Notes: generated by a model from the letters alone, not told the origin. 64,000 nt of DNA from Prauserella cavernicola (GCF_016595675.1 NZ_JAENJH010000003.1:310001-374000); one strand, 5' to 3'. Counted from the stretch's first letter, positions 15,259 through 25,168 are shown. Program-made: numbers and translations.

Positions 15259-16664
15259 CAGTCGCGCGTGAACCGCCTTCTGGCGACCAGGCCCACGAGC
15301 CCGGATGCCACGAGCGCGAGCACTCCCATGCCGGCGAGCGCGCCCACCGGCGTGCTCGACGTGGTGGAGCTCTGCGCGACCGTCGTGGGTTGGTCACCGG
15401 CCGGGATCGTGTGCGGCACCTGGTCGGCGACGTTGGCGATCTCCAGCACGAGCGTGTCTCCCGGTTGCACCGTGCCGCACGCCGATGGCGGATTCGCCGG
15501 GTCGAACGCGTCGTCGTAGCCGTTCGGCGGGCTCACCTCGACGATGCAGATCTCCTGCGGTGTCCGGAGGTTCTCCAGCGTGACGACACCCTGCTCGCCC
15601 TCCGACGTGACGACGGCAGGCTTGCCGTCCTCGCCGACGATCGGCTCGCCGTCCTGACCGAGTGCGGGTTCGGTCTTGTCCGCCGCGGTCAGCCGCAGCG
15701 GGACGCCCGCGATGCCCTTGCCGGTCTCGGAGTCGACCTTCGCGACGCGCACGACGCCGGGCGCCGTGACGGCCTGCGTGGTGGCCTCGGCGGTCAGTTC
15801 CTGCTCGCCGCCGGTGGAGACCACGCGCTGCGTGTCGGCGGTGACGGGGTCCTGCACGTACGGCCGGTCGGCCGGCGCCGACAGCGACGCGGCGACCTTC
15901 GGGTTCTCGCCGGTGGGCGACACCTGCAAAGTCGCGGTGCCGTCCTCGCCGGTGGTGACGGTCTGCTCGCCGTCGAGCTCGGCGTCGGTGAGCGTGAGCG
16001 TCACCGGCACGCCGGGAACGCCCTCGCCCGCGGCGTTGGTGACGCCGACGGTCCACTCACCGGGGGTGCCGATGGTCTGGGCCTCGTCGGGGGCGGTGAC
16101 CGACGCGGTCCACGGGCCGCGGTTGGCCTCGGCGTCGGCGCGCAGCCGCTCGACGGCTTCCTTGGCACCGCCGGGCAGCTTGCCGAACTGCAGGTCGATG
16201 TCGTAGCCGATCTCGTTGAACGGCTTGGCCGGGTCGAGGTCGGCAGGCGAGCGCGGCGCCGCGGTCCACGAGTGCAGCAGGTGCGCGAGCGCGGCCGCCT
16301 CGTCGGGGTTCTGCGTGTCGCCGTAGCGCAGCAGCAGGTAGGAGATGTTGGCCGCGACGTCGGGGGAAAGTTTCTCGCCCCACTTCGTCAGCAGCTCGTC
16401 GCCAGGCTGGTAGACCTCGTCGGTGTCCGGGGCCTTGAGCGCGAACGAGACACAGAAGACCTGCTTGTCGCCGACCATATAGGAGCCGACCCAGTCGAAG
16501 GCGCGGTCACGCCCACCCCAGGACTGGCCGGGTGTGGTCCGGTGGCCGACGCCCTCGTCCACCTCGGCTGAGGCGGTCGGTGCGACCACGACCAGGGTCA
16601 ATGCGGCCAGCGCGCTCGCGAGTAGCAAGCGCAGCAAGGTAGCCGGGCGTGTCGTTCGCCCCAC
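15258..16664 (-). CDS. Secreted surface protein with Ig/prealbumin-like repeats; likely sortase partner
   Basis: This 468-residue protein has a signal peptide (residues 1-33). A region resembling thioester adhesin domains follows (VFCVSFALKAPD..., NISYLLLRYG). Next comes a bacterial Ig-like segment (VTLTLTDAELDG), then a SpaA/prealbumin-like domain (VRVAKVDSETGKGIAGVPLR), a Thr/Ser linker and a C-terminal membrane helix with RRRFTRD tail. That tail architecture is typical of sortase substrates, yet no LPXTG-type motif precedes the helix; the nearest sequence is STPVGALAG. The thioester reading is weak because the partner Gln motif is not evident. GTG 16664 has AGGGGG upstream. Confidence 0.7.
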   Translation of the reverse strand: MGRTTRPATLLRLLLASALAALTLVVVAPTASAEVDEGVGHRTTPGQSWGGRDRAFDWVGSYMVGDKQVFCVSFALKAPDTDEVYQPGDELLTKWGEKLSPDVAANISYLLLRYGDTQNPDEAAALAHLLHSWTAAPRSPADLDPAKPFNEIGYDIDLQFGKLPGGAKEAVERLRADAEANRGPWTASVTAPDEAQTIGTPGEWTVGVTNAAGEGVPGVPVTLTLTDAELDGEQTVTTGEDGTATLQVSPTGENPKVAASLSAPADRPYVQDPVTADTQRVVSTGGEQELTAEATTQAVTAPGVVRVAKVDSETGKGIAGVPLRLTAADKTEPALGQDGEPIVGEDGKPAVVTSEGEQGVVTLENLRTPQEICIVEVSPPNGYDDAFDPANPPSACGTVQPGDTLVLEIANVADQVPHTIPAGDQPTTVAQSSTTSSTPVGALAGMGVLALVASGLVGLVARRRFTRD

Positions 16665-16839
16665 GGTTTTCCCCCTTGTGTGAAAGTTCCCGACACGCGT
16701 TCGGTGAAGATCGGGATACGCCTGGTGAGAATCTCCCGAAACGGGTGATCATCACAATCGGCCAGCCGGTGGACGTCGCCGGGCGGCAATCGGCACCGAA
16801 GTTTTACGGTGGGTGCACACGCCCGACGCGGTGATGTGG

Positions 16840-16855
16840 GTAAAGTCGCCTTTAC
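16840..16855. promoter_or_regulatory. GTAAAG/CTTTAC palindrome upstream of the Bax-inhibitor-like gene
   Basis: GTAAAG (16840-16845) and CTTTAC (16850-16855) form a perfect inverted repeat with a 4-base centre, about 75 bp before the gene at 16929. It is a candidate operator. The rest of the 264-bp divergent region shows no clear promoter or RNA structure. Confidence 0.3.
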
Positions 16856-16928
16856 TGACCTACGGGAACCGGCCGGCACGCGCGGTCGTTATGCCCATTG
16901 CAAGTGCCAGGAGATCCAGGAGGATCAG

Positions 16929-17750
16929 GTGCGAACCTCAAGCAACCCCGCGTTCCGGAACCTGCCCACGGGCAGCGCGGCTTCCGGATCGTACGCCGGC
17001 TTCAACCAGCCGCAGGGTGGCGTACCCGGGTACGGCCCTCCGCAGGCCCCCGCCGGCTCCGCCGACCGCCCGATGACGGTTGACGACGTCGTGATGAAGA
17101 CCGGTGCGGCGCTGGGCGTGACCCTGGTCGTCGGCATCATCACCGCGATCTGGGCACAGGGCCAGGCCGCCGCTGACGCGATGGGCCCGATCCTGGGCGC
17201 CATGATCGGCGGCATGCTGGTCGGCCTCGTGCTGTCGCTGATCATCATCTTCAAGCAGATCGCCAACGCCCCGATGACGCTCGCGTACTCGGCGGCCGAG
17301 GGTGTGTTCCTCGGTGCGATCACCGGTGTCTTCGAGCTGATGTTCCCCGGCATCGCACTGCAGGCGGTGCTCGGCACCGCGGCCGTGTTCGTGGTGATGC
17401 TGGTGGTCTACAAGACCGGCGCCGTCAAGGTCACCCCCAAGCTCACCAAGTGGATCATCGGCGCGCTGGGCGGCGTCGCGATCCTGATGCTGCTCAACCT
17501 GGTGCTCGGCCTGTTCGGCGTGAACATGGGCATCCGGGACGCCAGCAGCCCGCTCGCCTACATCTTCAGCATCGTCTGCATCGGCATCGCGGCGTTCAGC
17601 TTCCTGCTGGACTTCGACATGGCCGACAAGGCGATCCGCGAGGGCGTGCCGGCCAAGTTCGCCTGGTACGTCGCCTTCGGTCTGATGACGACGCTGGTGT
17701 GGCTCTACCTCGAGATCCTGCGCCTGCTGTCGTACCTGCAGAGCGACTAG
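16929..17750 (+). CDS. Bax inhibitor-1/YccA-like membrane protein
   Basis: This 273-residue protein has a hydrophilic Gly/Pro-rich N-terminus (about 50 residues) followed by seven hydrophobic helices. It ends in an acidic-flanked region typical of the actinobacterial Bax-inhibitor-1-like family. Relatives act as membrane channel-like or stress-response proteins, and their exact function in bacteria is unsettled. The GTG at 16929 is chosen because AGGAGG lies 6-10 nt upstream. A very strong terminator follows 20 nt after the stop, so it is probably monocistronic. Confidence 0.8.
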   Translation: MRTSSNPAFRNLPTGSAASGSYAGFNQPQGGVPGYGPPQAPAGSADRPMTVDDVVMKTGAALGVTLVVGIITAIWAQGQAAADAMGPILGAMIGGMLVGLVLSLIIIFKQIANAPMTLAYSAAEGVFLGAITGVFELMFPGIALQAVLGTAAVFVVMLVVYKTGAVKVTPKLTKWIIGALGGVAILMLLNLVLGLFGVNMGIRDASSPLAYIFSIVCIGIAAFSFLLDFDMADKAIREGVPAKFAWYVAFGLMTTLVWLYLEILRLLSYLQSD

Positions 17751-17770
17751 CGCGAGCAACCTGCTTCCTG

Positions 17771-17810
17771 GACGAGGGGCGCCCGGCCACACGGCCGGGC
17801 GCCCCTCGTC
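17771..17810 (+). terminator. Strong intrinsic terminator
   Basis: A perfect 18-bp stem (17771-17788 with 17793-17810) closes a 4-base loop (ACAC), followed by GTTTCAC. It lies 20 bp after the Bax-inhibitor-like gene. Confidence 0.85.
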
Positions 17811-17899
17811 GTTTCACTCGGTCGGGGGTAGGCCGGTGGCTCCCGGTGACGGCGTGTTAGATGGTCTGGTCCTGAACACGTGCGTTTGTGAGGTTTGCC

Positions 17900-18796
17900 G
17901 TGACGGTTCCGCCTTATCCTGGCCAGCCGGATTCCGGCCGACCGAACCCCTACGGCCCGCCGCCTTCGGGCCCGCCGTCCTTCGGCCAGTCGCCGCAGTA
18001 CCCGCACCAGCCTCACCAGCCGCAGCAGCCCGGTCCTTACGGCGCCCCTGGCTATGGCCAGCAGCCGGGCCAGCCCAACCCGTACGGCCAGCCCGGACAA
18101 CAGCCCGGTGAGCCCAACCCGTACGGCCAGCAATCCGGTCAGCCGGGTCAGTCCAACCCGTACGGCCAGCCCGCCCAGCCGAACCCGTACGGCCAGCCCG
18201 GCCAGCAGCCCGGCCAGCAGCCCGGCGCCTTCGGCAGCCCGGGATTCCCTCCCGGCCCGTTCGCCGAGCCGCCGCCCCCGCCGAAGAAGAAGAGCCGCTG
18301 GCTCAAGATCGGTCTTCCCGTCGCGCTCGTCGTGGTGCTCGGCGTCGCCGGGCTGTACTTCCTCGGCCTGCGCTCGGCGGGCTGGATGGCGGAGGAGGGC
18401 GAGTGCCTCAGCGTGCCCGAGTTCTCGTCCAACGCCGAGGAACAGCCGAGGAAGGTCGACTGCTCAGACTCCGACGCGAACGTGAAGGTCGCGGTGCGGC
18501 TCGAGGGCAACGAGAGCTGCCCCGAGGGCGACTACGACCAGATCAACTACGACGACGTCAAGTTCTGCCTGATGCTCAACGCCGAGGAGGGCGACTGCTT
18601 CGCCGACGTCTCCTCGATGACCAAGGGCTACCGGCACGTGGAGTGCTCCGACCCCGACGCGGAGCTGAGCATCGTCAAGGTCGTGACCGGCGAGACCGAC
18701 CCCAGCACGGCCTGCGGCGACACCGACGCCGAGTCGGGGGCGGTCTACACCAAACCCGCCACCGTGCTCTGCCTGGCGCAGCCGCAGACCGTGTGA
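17900..18796 (+). CDS. Pro/Gln-rich membrane protein with Cys-rich outer domain (LppU/SCO3897-like)
   Basis: This 298-residue protein has a cytoplasmic N-terminal third built of NPYGQPGQ-type repeats. A basic KKKSR stop and one membrane helix ([20 protein letters not shown]) follow, then an outside domain of about 140 residues with eight cysteines, probably four disulfides, as in LppU/SCO3897-like proteins. The function of that family is not established. GTG 17900 is preferred to GTG 17888 because a GTGAGG sequence then sits 6 nt upstream. It ends 6 bp from the convergent thiolase gene. Confidence 0.65.
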   Translation: MTVPPYPGQPDSGRPNPYGPPPSGPPSFGQSPQYPHQPHQPQQPGPYGAPGYGQQPGQPNPYGQPGQQPGEPNPYGQQSGQPGQSNPYGQPAQPNPYGQPGQQPGQQPGAFGSPGFPPGPFAEPPPPPKKKSRWLKIGLPVALVVVLGVAGLYFLGLRSAGWMAEEGECLSVPEFSSNAEEQPRKVDCSDSDANVKVAVRLEGNESCPEGDYDQINYDDVKFCLMLNAEEGDCFADVSSMTKGYRHVECSDPDAELSIVKVVTGETDPSTACGDTDAESGAVYTKPATVLCLAQPQTV

Positions 18797-18802
18797 GCCC
18801 GC

Positions 18803-20023
18803 TCAGCTGAGTCGTTCGAGCACCATCGCCATGCCCTGGCCGCCGCCGACGCACATGGTCTCGAGGCCGAACTGCTTGTCGTGGTGCTGCAGCGAGTTGA
18901 TCAGCGTCGAGGTGATGCGCGCGCCGGTCATCCCGAAGGGGTGGCCGACCGCGATCGCCCCGCCGTTGACGTTGAGCCGGTCGAGCTCGATGCCGAGGTC
19001 GCGGTAGGACGGGATCACCTGCGCGGCGAAGGCCTCGTTGATCTCGACGAGGTCGATGTCGCCGATGGACAGGCCCGCACGCCCGAGCGCCTGCTGCGAG
19101 GCCTCGACGGGGCCGTAGCCCATGATCTCCGGCGAGAGTCCCGAGACTCCCGTCGACACGACCCTGGCCAGCGGCGTGATGCCGAGCTCGCGGGCCTTGG
19201 TGTCGCTCATGACCACCACGGCGGCGGCGCCGTCGTTGAGCGGGCAGCAGTTGGCCGCGGTGACGCGGCCGTCGGGCCGGAAGACCGGCTTGAGGCCGGA
19301 GACGCCCTCCAGCGTCACGCCGGCCCTCGGGCCGTCGTCCTTCGCCACGACGGTGCCGTCGGGCAGCGTCACCGGCGTGATGTCCTTGGCCCAGAAGCCG
19401 TCGGCGATGGCCTTCTCGGCGAGGTTCTGTGAGCGCACGCCGAACTCGTCCATCTCCTCGCGCGAGACGCCCTTGAGCCGTGCCAGGTTCTCCGCGGTCT
19501 GTCCCATCGCGATGTAGACGTCGGGCACCTGCCCGTTGTCCCGAGGGTCGGTCCAGCTCTCGGCGCCCTGTTCGGCGACCTTCGCGGTGCGGGCCTCGGC
19601 GTCGGCGAAGAGCGGGTTGTGCGTGTCGGGCCAGGAGTCGGAGCTGCCCTTCGCGAACCGCGACACGGTCTCGACGCCCGCGGAGACGAACACGTCGCCC
19701 TCGCCCGCCTTGATGGCGTGCAGTGCCATGCGCGTGGTCTGCAGGCTCGACGAGCAGTACCGCGTGATCGTGCAGCCGGGCAGGTGGTCGTAGCCGAGTT
19801 CCACGGCGACGGCTCGGCCCATGTTGAAGCCGGACTCGCCGCCGGGCAGGCCGCAGCCGAGCATCAGGTCGTCGATGTCGGCGGGGTCGAGCTGCGGCAC
19901 CTTGTCGAGTGCCGCGCGCACCATCTGGACGGTCAGGTCGTCTGGCCGCAAGTCCACCAGCGAGCCCTTGCCCGCCCTGCCGATGGGCGACCGGGCGACG
20001 GCGACGATGACGGCTTCTGGCAT
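18803..20023 (-). CDS. fadA: Acetyl-CoA acetyltransferase / 3-ketoacyl-CoA thiolase (FadA3-like)
   Basis: This 406-residue thiolase has the nucleophilic Cys90 in [11 protein letters not shown], the GHPFGMTG histidine motif and the C-terminal second cysteine in [10 protein letters not shown]. It should cleave 3-ketoacyl-CoA or condense acetyl-CoA in fatty-acid degradation. Its place before cbs, pra and metB matches fadA3 (Rv1074c) in M. tuberculosis. The length (about 400) is normal. Confidence 0.9.
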   Translation of the reverse strand: MPEAVIVAVARSPIGRAGKGSLVDLRPDDLTVQMVRAALDKVPQLDPADIDDLMLGCGLPGGESGFNMGRAVAVELGYDHLPGCTITRYCSSSLQTTRMALHAIKAGEGDVFVSAGVETVSRFAKGSSDSWPDTHNPLFADAEARTAKVAEQGAESWTDPRDNGQVPDVYIAMGQTAENLARLKGVSREEMDEFGVRSQNLAEKAIADGFWAKDITPVTLPDGTVVAKDDGPRAGVTLEGVSGLKPVFRPDGRVTAANCCPLNDGAAAVVVMSDTKARELGITPLARVVSTGVSGLSPEIMGYGPVEASQQALGRAGLSIGDIDLVEINEAFAAQVIPSYRDLGIELDRLNVNGGAIAVGHPFGMTGARITSTLINSLQHHDKQFGLETMCVGGGQGMAMVLERLS

Positions 20024-20094
20024 GGCGCGTACTCCTTTGCACGACGACTACTAAGCGGATGCTCAGTGCTCTTATCCTGCATCCTGACAGCAAC

Positions 20095-20140
20095 GAAGGC
20101 CACCCTGGCAGCGTCGTCGGACACAGTCAGGATGGCCTTC
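20095..20140 (-). terminator. Probable terminator of the nucleotidase gene
   Basis: GAAGGCCACCCTG (20095-20107) pairs with CAGGATGGCCTTC (20128-20140) with one mismatch across a 20-base loop. It starts 24 bp beyond the nucleotidase stop on the minus strand. There is no T-run. Confidence 0.45.
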
Positions 20141-20163
20141 GGGAGTTCGTGCTCTGGCGAGCC

Positions 20164-22008
20164 CTACTGGGCGACGATGCGGCCGCTGCCGCCCACCGGG
20201 TACTCGGCCGAGGTGACCGCGCCGCCGAGGCCGTCGGTCAGGAAGCCCTCCAGTGCCTGCTGGTAGGTCGTGCCCACCGGCGTGAACGGCAGGTCCTCGA
20301 ACGGATAGCCGTCGCCACCGCGCGCGGAGAAGTCGTTCGTCGCGACCGAGACCGGCGGACCGTCCACGACCTGGCCGTCGGCCACGAGCACCGTGCCGTC
20401 CTCCAGCGTCACGTCCTGGACCCGCTCGCCGGGCGTGACGATGGTGCTGGAGCCTTCCTCCACGACCTGGGCCGTGCGGCTGGGGTCGTAGGTGAACGAC
20501 AGGCCGGAGACCTGCATGAACTGCCCGCCCGCGCCCGGAGCCGCCGAGACGCCGCGCTCGAGCAGCTGGCGGAGCACGTCCCTCGGGACCTCGGGCACCA
20601 CGGCGACGAAGTTCGAGAACGGCGCCACCTCGTAGGTGTTGAGCGCCGAGATGTCGCCCGCGGGCAGAGTGGAGTCGTTGCGGATGCCGCCGCCGTTCTG
20701 GATGCCCACCTGAGGCGGAGTCACGCCGTACTCCTCGGCGCGCTGCTGGCCAGCCCAGCGGAGGCCATCGGACACCAGGTTGCCCAGGTTGGTCTCGCGC
20801 GAGCGCACGTCGTTGCGCACGCCGTTCAGCGGCACCTCACTGGTCGCGACCACGGTCTCGGCCAGGGTCTCCAGGTGTTCGGTGACCGGCTTCTCGACCT
20901 CGGCGCGCACGCGCGCGTCGCCCTCGACCGCGTCGGGACCGACACCGGACACGCGCACCGGGCCGGTCTGGGCCTCGTCGACGTTGACGACCTCGCCGCG
21001 CCAGTTGAAGTTCAGCACCAGCCTGCCGATGTACTTGTAGTCACCGGTGGTGGTGACCACGGGCACCTGCCTGCCGTTCTTGTCGTCGGCGTAGAGCGGG
21101 AAGCCTCGCTCGGCGGTGTCACCGGGGATGAGCCGGTCCTCGGGGCCGGCGAGGATCTCGCCGCCGCCGGCGCCCACCACCGCGTCGATGCCGGAGAGCT
21201 CCGGCACGAGCGCGAGCTCGTTGTCGATGTCCTGCAGGTGGCTGACGAGCACGACCTTGTTGATGCCCCGGCGCGAGAAGTCCGAGGCGAGCCCGTTGGC
21301 GATCCCGGCGAGATCCCCGCTGACCTCCACGTTGCGGGGGCTTGAGAGCGCGGGAAGCTCGGGCGTGGTCAGTCCGATCATGCCGACGCGCTGGCCCGAG
21401 GAGCGAAGGACCTTGCTGCGCACGATCGTCCCGTCCTGCGCGTGCGCGTCGAGTTGCGGCTCGCCAGAGACGTCGAGGTTGGCGCTGACGAAGTCCAGCG
21501 AGCCGCCGAAGCTCTCGATGAAGTCGCCGAAGATCTCGGGGCCGAAGTCGAACTCGTGGTTGCCGATCGCGCTGCCGTCGTAGCCGATGCCCTGCATCGC
21601 GAGCGCGTCGTAGAACGGAGCGTCGTCCTCGAGACTCGCGGAGAACTCGGGACCCGCGAGGTAGTTGTCGCCCCCGGACAGTGCGACCTCGCCGCGCCAG
21701 AGCGCCTGGCCCCGCTTCGGCAGGCCGGTGGTCGCCTCCTTGCGGAGGTCGTCCATCAGCGTCGCGGCGCGCGAGGGGCTGCCGTACGGGTTGGCACCGC
21801 CGTCGGCGATCGGGCCCTCGTCGGTGCCGTCTCCCGCCACACCCAGCAGCGCCGACTCCATGTCGTTGGTGAAGAGCACGCTCAGCGTGAAGGTGGGGAT
21901 CTTGTCCAGGAGTCCGGCCGACGCCGGCGCGCTCGTGGAGACGAGCAGTGCGCCGGTGAGCGCGGTGATGACCGCAGCCCGCGCGCGGTGTTTCCGTAGG
22001 GGTCTCAC
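20164..22008 (-). CDS. Secreted 5'-nucleotidase/UshA-family metallophosphatase
   Basis: This 614-residue protein has a signal peptide (KHRARAAVITALTG...PASAG). A calcineurin-like phosphatase domain follows (FTNDMES, SGGDNYLAG, IGNHEFDFG, SHLQDIDNEL), then a 5'-nucleotidase C-terminal domain (NGGGIRNDS, TYEVAPFSN, FSARGGDGYPF). It should hydrolyse extracellular nucleotides or related phosphoesters. The first metal motif normally reads ND-x-H; here it is NDMES, so a histidine is replaced, as in some actinobacterial relatives. GTG 22008 is chosen because GAGGAG lies 6-7 nt before it; an ATG at 22041 is less likely. Confidence 0.82.
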   Translation of the reverse strand: MRPLRKHRARAAVITALTGALLVSTSAPASAGLLDKIPTFTLSVLFTNDMESALLGVAGDGTDEGPIADGGANPYGSPSRAATLMDDLRKEATTGLPKRGQALWRGEVALSGGDNYLAGPEFSASLEDDAPFYDALAMQGIGYDGSAIGNHEFDFGPEIFGDFIESFGGSLDFVSANLDVSGEPQLDAHAQDGTIVRSKVLRSSGQRVGMIGLTTPELPALSSPRNVEVSGDLAGIANGLASDFSRRGINKVVLVSHLQDIDNELALVPELSGIDAVVGAGGGEILAGPEDRLIPGDTAERGFPLYADDKNGRQVPVVTTTGDYKYIGRLVLNFNWRGEVVNVDEAQTGPVRVSGVGPDAVEGDARVRAEVEKPVTEHLETLAETVVATSEVPLNGVRNDVRSRETNLGNLVSDGLRWAGQQRAEEYGVTPPQVGIQNGGGIRNDSTLPAGDISALNTYEVAPFSNFVAVVPEVPRDVLRQLLERGVSAAPGAGGQFMQVSGLSFTYDPSRTAQVVEEGSSTIVTPGERVQDVTLEDGTVLVADGQVVDGPPVSVATNDFSARGGDGYPFEDLPFTPVGTTYQQALEGFLTDGLGGAVTSAEYPVGGSGRIVAQ

Positions 22009-22132
22009 GGTGTCGCTCCTCGCGAGTTCACTCGAAAGCATGGCCCGGAGAGCTAAGCACAGCGGTCCTTTTCGGACAATGGGGTTCAGCCGTGCCGATG
22101 TCGCGAAGTCGGTGAGTGTTTACGCTGATGAC

Positions 22133-23503
22133 ATGGAATACGCCGAACACGTCATCGACCTCGTGGGAGACACCCCGCTGGTCAAGCTGGGCACTCTCGC
22201 CGAAGGGCTGAGCCCGCTCGTGCTGGCCAAGGTCGAGTACCTCAACCCGGGCGGCAGCGTGAAGGACCGCATCGCGCTGCGCATGGTGGAGGCCGCCGAG
22301 GCCTCGGGTGAACTGCGGCCAGGGGGCACGATCGTGGAGCCCACCTCCGGCAACACCGGGGTGGGACTCGCCATGGTCGCCCAGCGCAGGGGCTACAAGT
22401 GCGTGTTCGTCTGCCCCGACAAGGTCAGCGAGGACAAGCGCAACGTCCTCAAGGCCTACGGGGCGGAGGTCGTGGTGTGCCCGACTGCCGTGCCGCCGGA
22501 GCACCCCGAGTCCTACTACAGCGTCTCCGACCGGCTGGTCACCGAGATCGAGGGCGCCTGGAAGCCCAACCAGTACGCCAACCCGAACAACCCGGAGAGC
22601 CACTACCACTCCACGGGCCCCGAGCTCTGGCAGCAGACCGACGGCCGGATCACGCACTTCGTCGCGGGTGTGGGCACGGGCGGCACCATCTCGGGCACCG
22701 GGCGTTACCTCAAGGAGGTCTCCGGCGGCAAGGTGCAGGTGATCGGCGCCGATCCCGAGGGGTCCGTCTACTCGGGTGGCACGGGCAGGCCGTACCTGGT
22801 CGAGGGTGTCGGTGAGGACTTCTGGCCGCAGACCTACGACCGCGACGTCGCCGACGAGATCATCGCGGTCTCCGACGCCGACTCCTTCCACACCACGCGC
22901 CGCCTCGCAGGCGAGGAGGGGCTGCTCGTCGGCGGCTCGTGCGGCATGGCGGTGGCCGCCGCGCTGCGGCTGGCGAAGCGCCTCGGACCCGACGACGTCG
23001 TCGTGGTGCTGCTGCCCGACGGCGGCCGCGGCTACCTGGGCAAGGTCTTCAACGACGCCTGGATGTCCTCCTACGGCCTGCTGCCCCCGGACTCCACCGG
23101 CGCGACCGTGGGCGAGGTGCTGCGCCGCAAGGGCGGTGGCCTGCCCGACCTGGTGCACACGCACCCGAACGAGACGGTGGCCGAGGCGGTGTCGATCCTG
23201 CGCGAGTTCGGCGTCAGCCAGATGCCCGTCGTGAGCGCCGAACCGCCGGTGATGGCGGCCGAGGTCGTGGGCGCGGTCAACGAGCGGGATCTGCTCGACG
23301 CGCTGTTCACCGGAAAGGCCGCGCTCGCCGACCGGCTGGAGACGCACATGTCCCCGCCGCTGCCGACCATCGGCGCAGGTGAGCAGGTCAGTTCTGCCAT
23401 GTCGGCCCTGACCTCGGCGGATGGCGCGCTCGTGCTCGAAGGCGGCAAACCGGCGGGGGTCGTGACGCGCCAGGACCTGCTCGCGTTCCTGTCGGGGCAC
23501 TAG
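22133..23503 (+). CDS. cbs: Cystathionine beta-synthase
   Basis: This 456-residue PLP enzyme joins serine and homocysteine into cystathionine. The PLP lysine is in NPGGSVKDRIAL (near residue 44), TSGNTGVG binds substrate, GTGGTISGT holds the phosphate and GGSCGMAV lies near the C-terminus of the catalytic part. Two CBS domains follow (about residues 340-456, with NERDLLDALF and RQDLLAFL). The ATG at 22133 has no Shine-Dalgarno but a TACGCT hexamer 6 nt before it, suggesting leaderless translation. With metB at 25757 it completes transsulfuration, in the same order as Rv1077-Rv1079. Confidence 0.93.
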   Translation: MEYAEHVIDLVGDTPLVKLGTLAEGLSPLVLAKVEYLNPGGSVKDRIALRMVEAAEASGELRPGGTIVEPTSGNTGVGLAMVAQRRGYKCVFVCPDKVSEDKRNVLKAYGAEVVVCPTAVPPEHPESYYSVSDRLVTEIEGAWKPNQYANPNNPESHYHSTGPELWQQTDGRITHFVAGVGTGGTISGTGRYLKEVSGGKVQVIGADPEGSVYSGGTGRPYLVEGVGEDFWPQTYDRDVADEIIAVSDADSFHTTRRLAGEEGLLVGGSCGMAVAAALRLAKRLGPDDVVVVLLPDGGRGYLGKVFNDAWMSSYGLLPPDSTGATVGEVLRRKGGGLPDLVHTHPNETVAEAVSILREFGVSQMPVVSAEPPVMAAEVVGAVNERDLLDALFTGKAALADRLETHMSPPLPTIGAGEQVSSAMSALTSADGALVLEGGKPAGVVTRQDLLAFLSGH

Positions 23504-23628
23504 AAGTCGGACATGTCTCATCGCGCCACTGATCAGGGGCGTTACGAGCGGTGGCAAGTCGCATCCGATACCGTGTGCGCGAGCAAAACCATCACGCAAG
23601 GTCCTCGTCTAGGGGGTTCAAGACCCAC

Positions 23629-25152
23629 ATGAGTGCTCCGCAGCCGCCGAATCAGCCGTGGGGCGGCGGACAGCAGCCGCCCCAGGGCCCTCCGAGTGGC
23701 CCTCAACCACAACAAGACAGCCCGTTCGGCGCCTCCGAGCCGACGCAGGTCGTGCAGCCGCAGCAACAGCAGCAGCCGCCGCAGGGGGACTCGCCGTTCG
23801 GTGACGGTCCGGAGCCCACTCAGGTGGTGCAGCCGGTGCAGCCGCAGCAAGGCGAGGGCCAGGGAGCGGAGTCGACCCAGCTCGTGCCTCCTGGTTCGCA
23901 GCCGCCGGCCTCGATTCCCTATGCGCCGCCGCCCAGCGCGGCCGACAACCCCGCGGCGATGAACCCGCAGGGTCCCTTCGGCCAGCCGCAGCCTCCGCAG
24001 GGCGGATTCGGCGCGCCGCAGCAGCCGCAGCAGGGCTTCGGTCAGCCGCAGCAGGGCTTCGGCCAGCCGGGCGGGTTCGACCCCGCGCAGGGTCAGGGCG
24101 GCTTCGGCGGACCCCCGCCGGGAGGACCTTTCGGTGCGCCGCCCGCCTCGCCGTTCGGCGCTCCGGCCGGTGGCAGCGGCGGTGGCGGCAACAAGCTGTT
24201 CGCCTGGATCGCCGGTGGCCTGGTCGCCGCGCTGGGTCTGGCCACTCTGATCATGGCGATCACGCTGTTCATCGACATCGGCGGCGCCGGCGGCAACTCC
24301 GAGGACGACCTGATCGCGCAGTGCGTCGACCAGGGTCCCGGGCTCACCGAGGAGCAGTGCCGGCAGGCGCTCGAGCAGGCTGGCGGCGCCGACGCGATCA
24401 ACGAGCGGGTTTCCGAGGCGGCAGCCGTTCCCGGGCAGATCTACTTCTACCTGGTCCTCGGCCTGGTCGGCGGTGCCGCCTCGCTGGGTGCGGGCGTGCT
24501 GCTGGCGATCGCCGACCGGGTCGGCGCGGGCCTGCGCAAGATCGTCCCGTACCTCACGGTCGGTGGCGGCTTCCTCGCTCTGCTGGGCGCCGTCCTGCTG
24601 ATGACGGAGGGCGGCAGCGAGCTCACCCGAGTCATCTTCATCCTGATCTTCGGCATCCTCATCCTGGCTGTCGGCGTGGTCGCGGTCATTCCGCAGACGG
24701 CGAAGTTCGTCGGTCTCGGTGGTGGCTCCGGCGGTCCTGGCGGCCCCGGTGGCTTCGGTGGTCCCGGCGGTCCCGGTGGCTTCGGCCAGCCCGGCGGCTT
24801 CGGACCGCCGAGCCAGCCCGGTGGCTTCCAGCAGCCCGGTCAGCCCGGTGGCTTCGGTCAGCCGGGTCAGCCCGGTGGTTTCGGTCAGCCGGGCCAGCCC
24901 GGGGGCTACGGTCCGCCGAGCCAGCCCGGTGGCTTCCAGCAGCCCGGTCAGCCCGGTGGCTTCGGTCAGCCGGGCCAGCCCGGTCAGCCCGGCGGCTTCG
25001 GCCAGCCGGGTACCGACCCCTCCAGCGGTGGCTTCCCGCAGCCGGGTCAGCCCGGCGGCTATGGCCAGCCCCCGCAGCAGCCGGGTGGTTTCGGTCAGCC
25101 GGGTCAGCCCGGTGGCTACGGCCAGCCCGGCCAGCCGCCGCAGCAGTGGTGA
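23629..25152 (+). CDS. Proline/glycine/glutamine-rich repeat membrane protein (Pra/Rv1078-like)
   Basis: This 507-residue protein has a Gln/Pro-rich N-terminal half, then four hydrophobic helices (about residues 185-360, for example [20 protein letters not shown]). The C-terminal 140 residues are built of GGFGQPGQP repeats. In M. tuberculosis the proline-rich antigen gene pra sits at the same place between cbs and metB. The middle helices resemble a four-helix membrane bundle of unknown role, and the repeats should form a flexible tail. ATG 23629 has AGGGGG 12 nt upstream. Confidence 0.75.
   Translation: MSAPQPPNQPWGGGQQPPQGPPSGPQPQQDSPFGASEPTQVVQPQQQQQPPQGDSPFGDGPEPTQVVQPVQPQQGEGQGAESTQLVPPGSQPPASIPYAPPPSAADNPAAMNPQGPFGQPQPPQGGFGAPQQPQQGFGQPQQGFGQPGGFDPAQGQGGFGGPPPGGPFGAPPASPFGAPAGGSGGGGNKLFAWIAGGLVAALGLATLIMAITLFIDIGGAGGNSEDDLIAQCVDQGPGLTEEQCRQALEQAGGADAINERVSEAAAVPGQIYFYLVLGLVGGAASLGAGVLLAIADRVGAGLRKIVPYLTVGGGFLALLGAVLLMTEGGSELTRVIFILIFGILILAVGVVAVIPQTAKFVGLGGGSGGPGGPGGFGGPGGPGGFGQPGGFGPPSQPGGFQQPGQPGGFGQPGQPGGFGQPGQPGGYGPPSQPGGFQQPGQPGGFGQPGQPGQPGGFGQPGTDPSSGGFPQPGQPGGYGQPPQQPGGFGQPGQPGGYGQPGQPPQQW
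24805..24974 (+). repeat. 62-bp exact direct repeat inside the Pra-like tail
   Basis: Bases 24805-24866 recur exactly at 24913-24974, 108 bp (36 codons) apart, within a wider array of about 27-bp units encoding GGFGQPGQP (24730-25140). Identity of synonymous positions over 62 bp points to recent duplication or gene-conversion rather than selection on the protein alone. Confidence 0.85.
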
Positions 25153-25168
25153 CGAACTGAACTGAAGG

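Noticed and set aside
23551-23628. N-terminal extension of the Pra-like protein
   Set aside because: The extra residues have no ribosome-binding site and unlike composition; ATG 23629 starts the Gln/Pro-rich domain.
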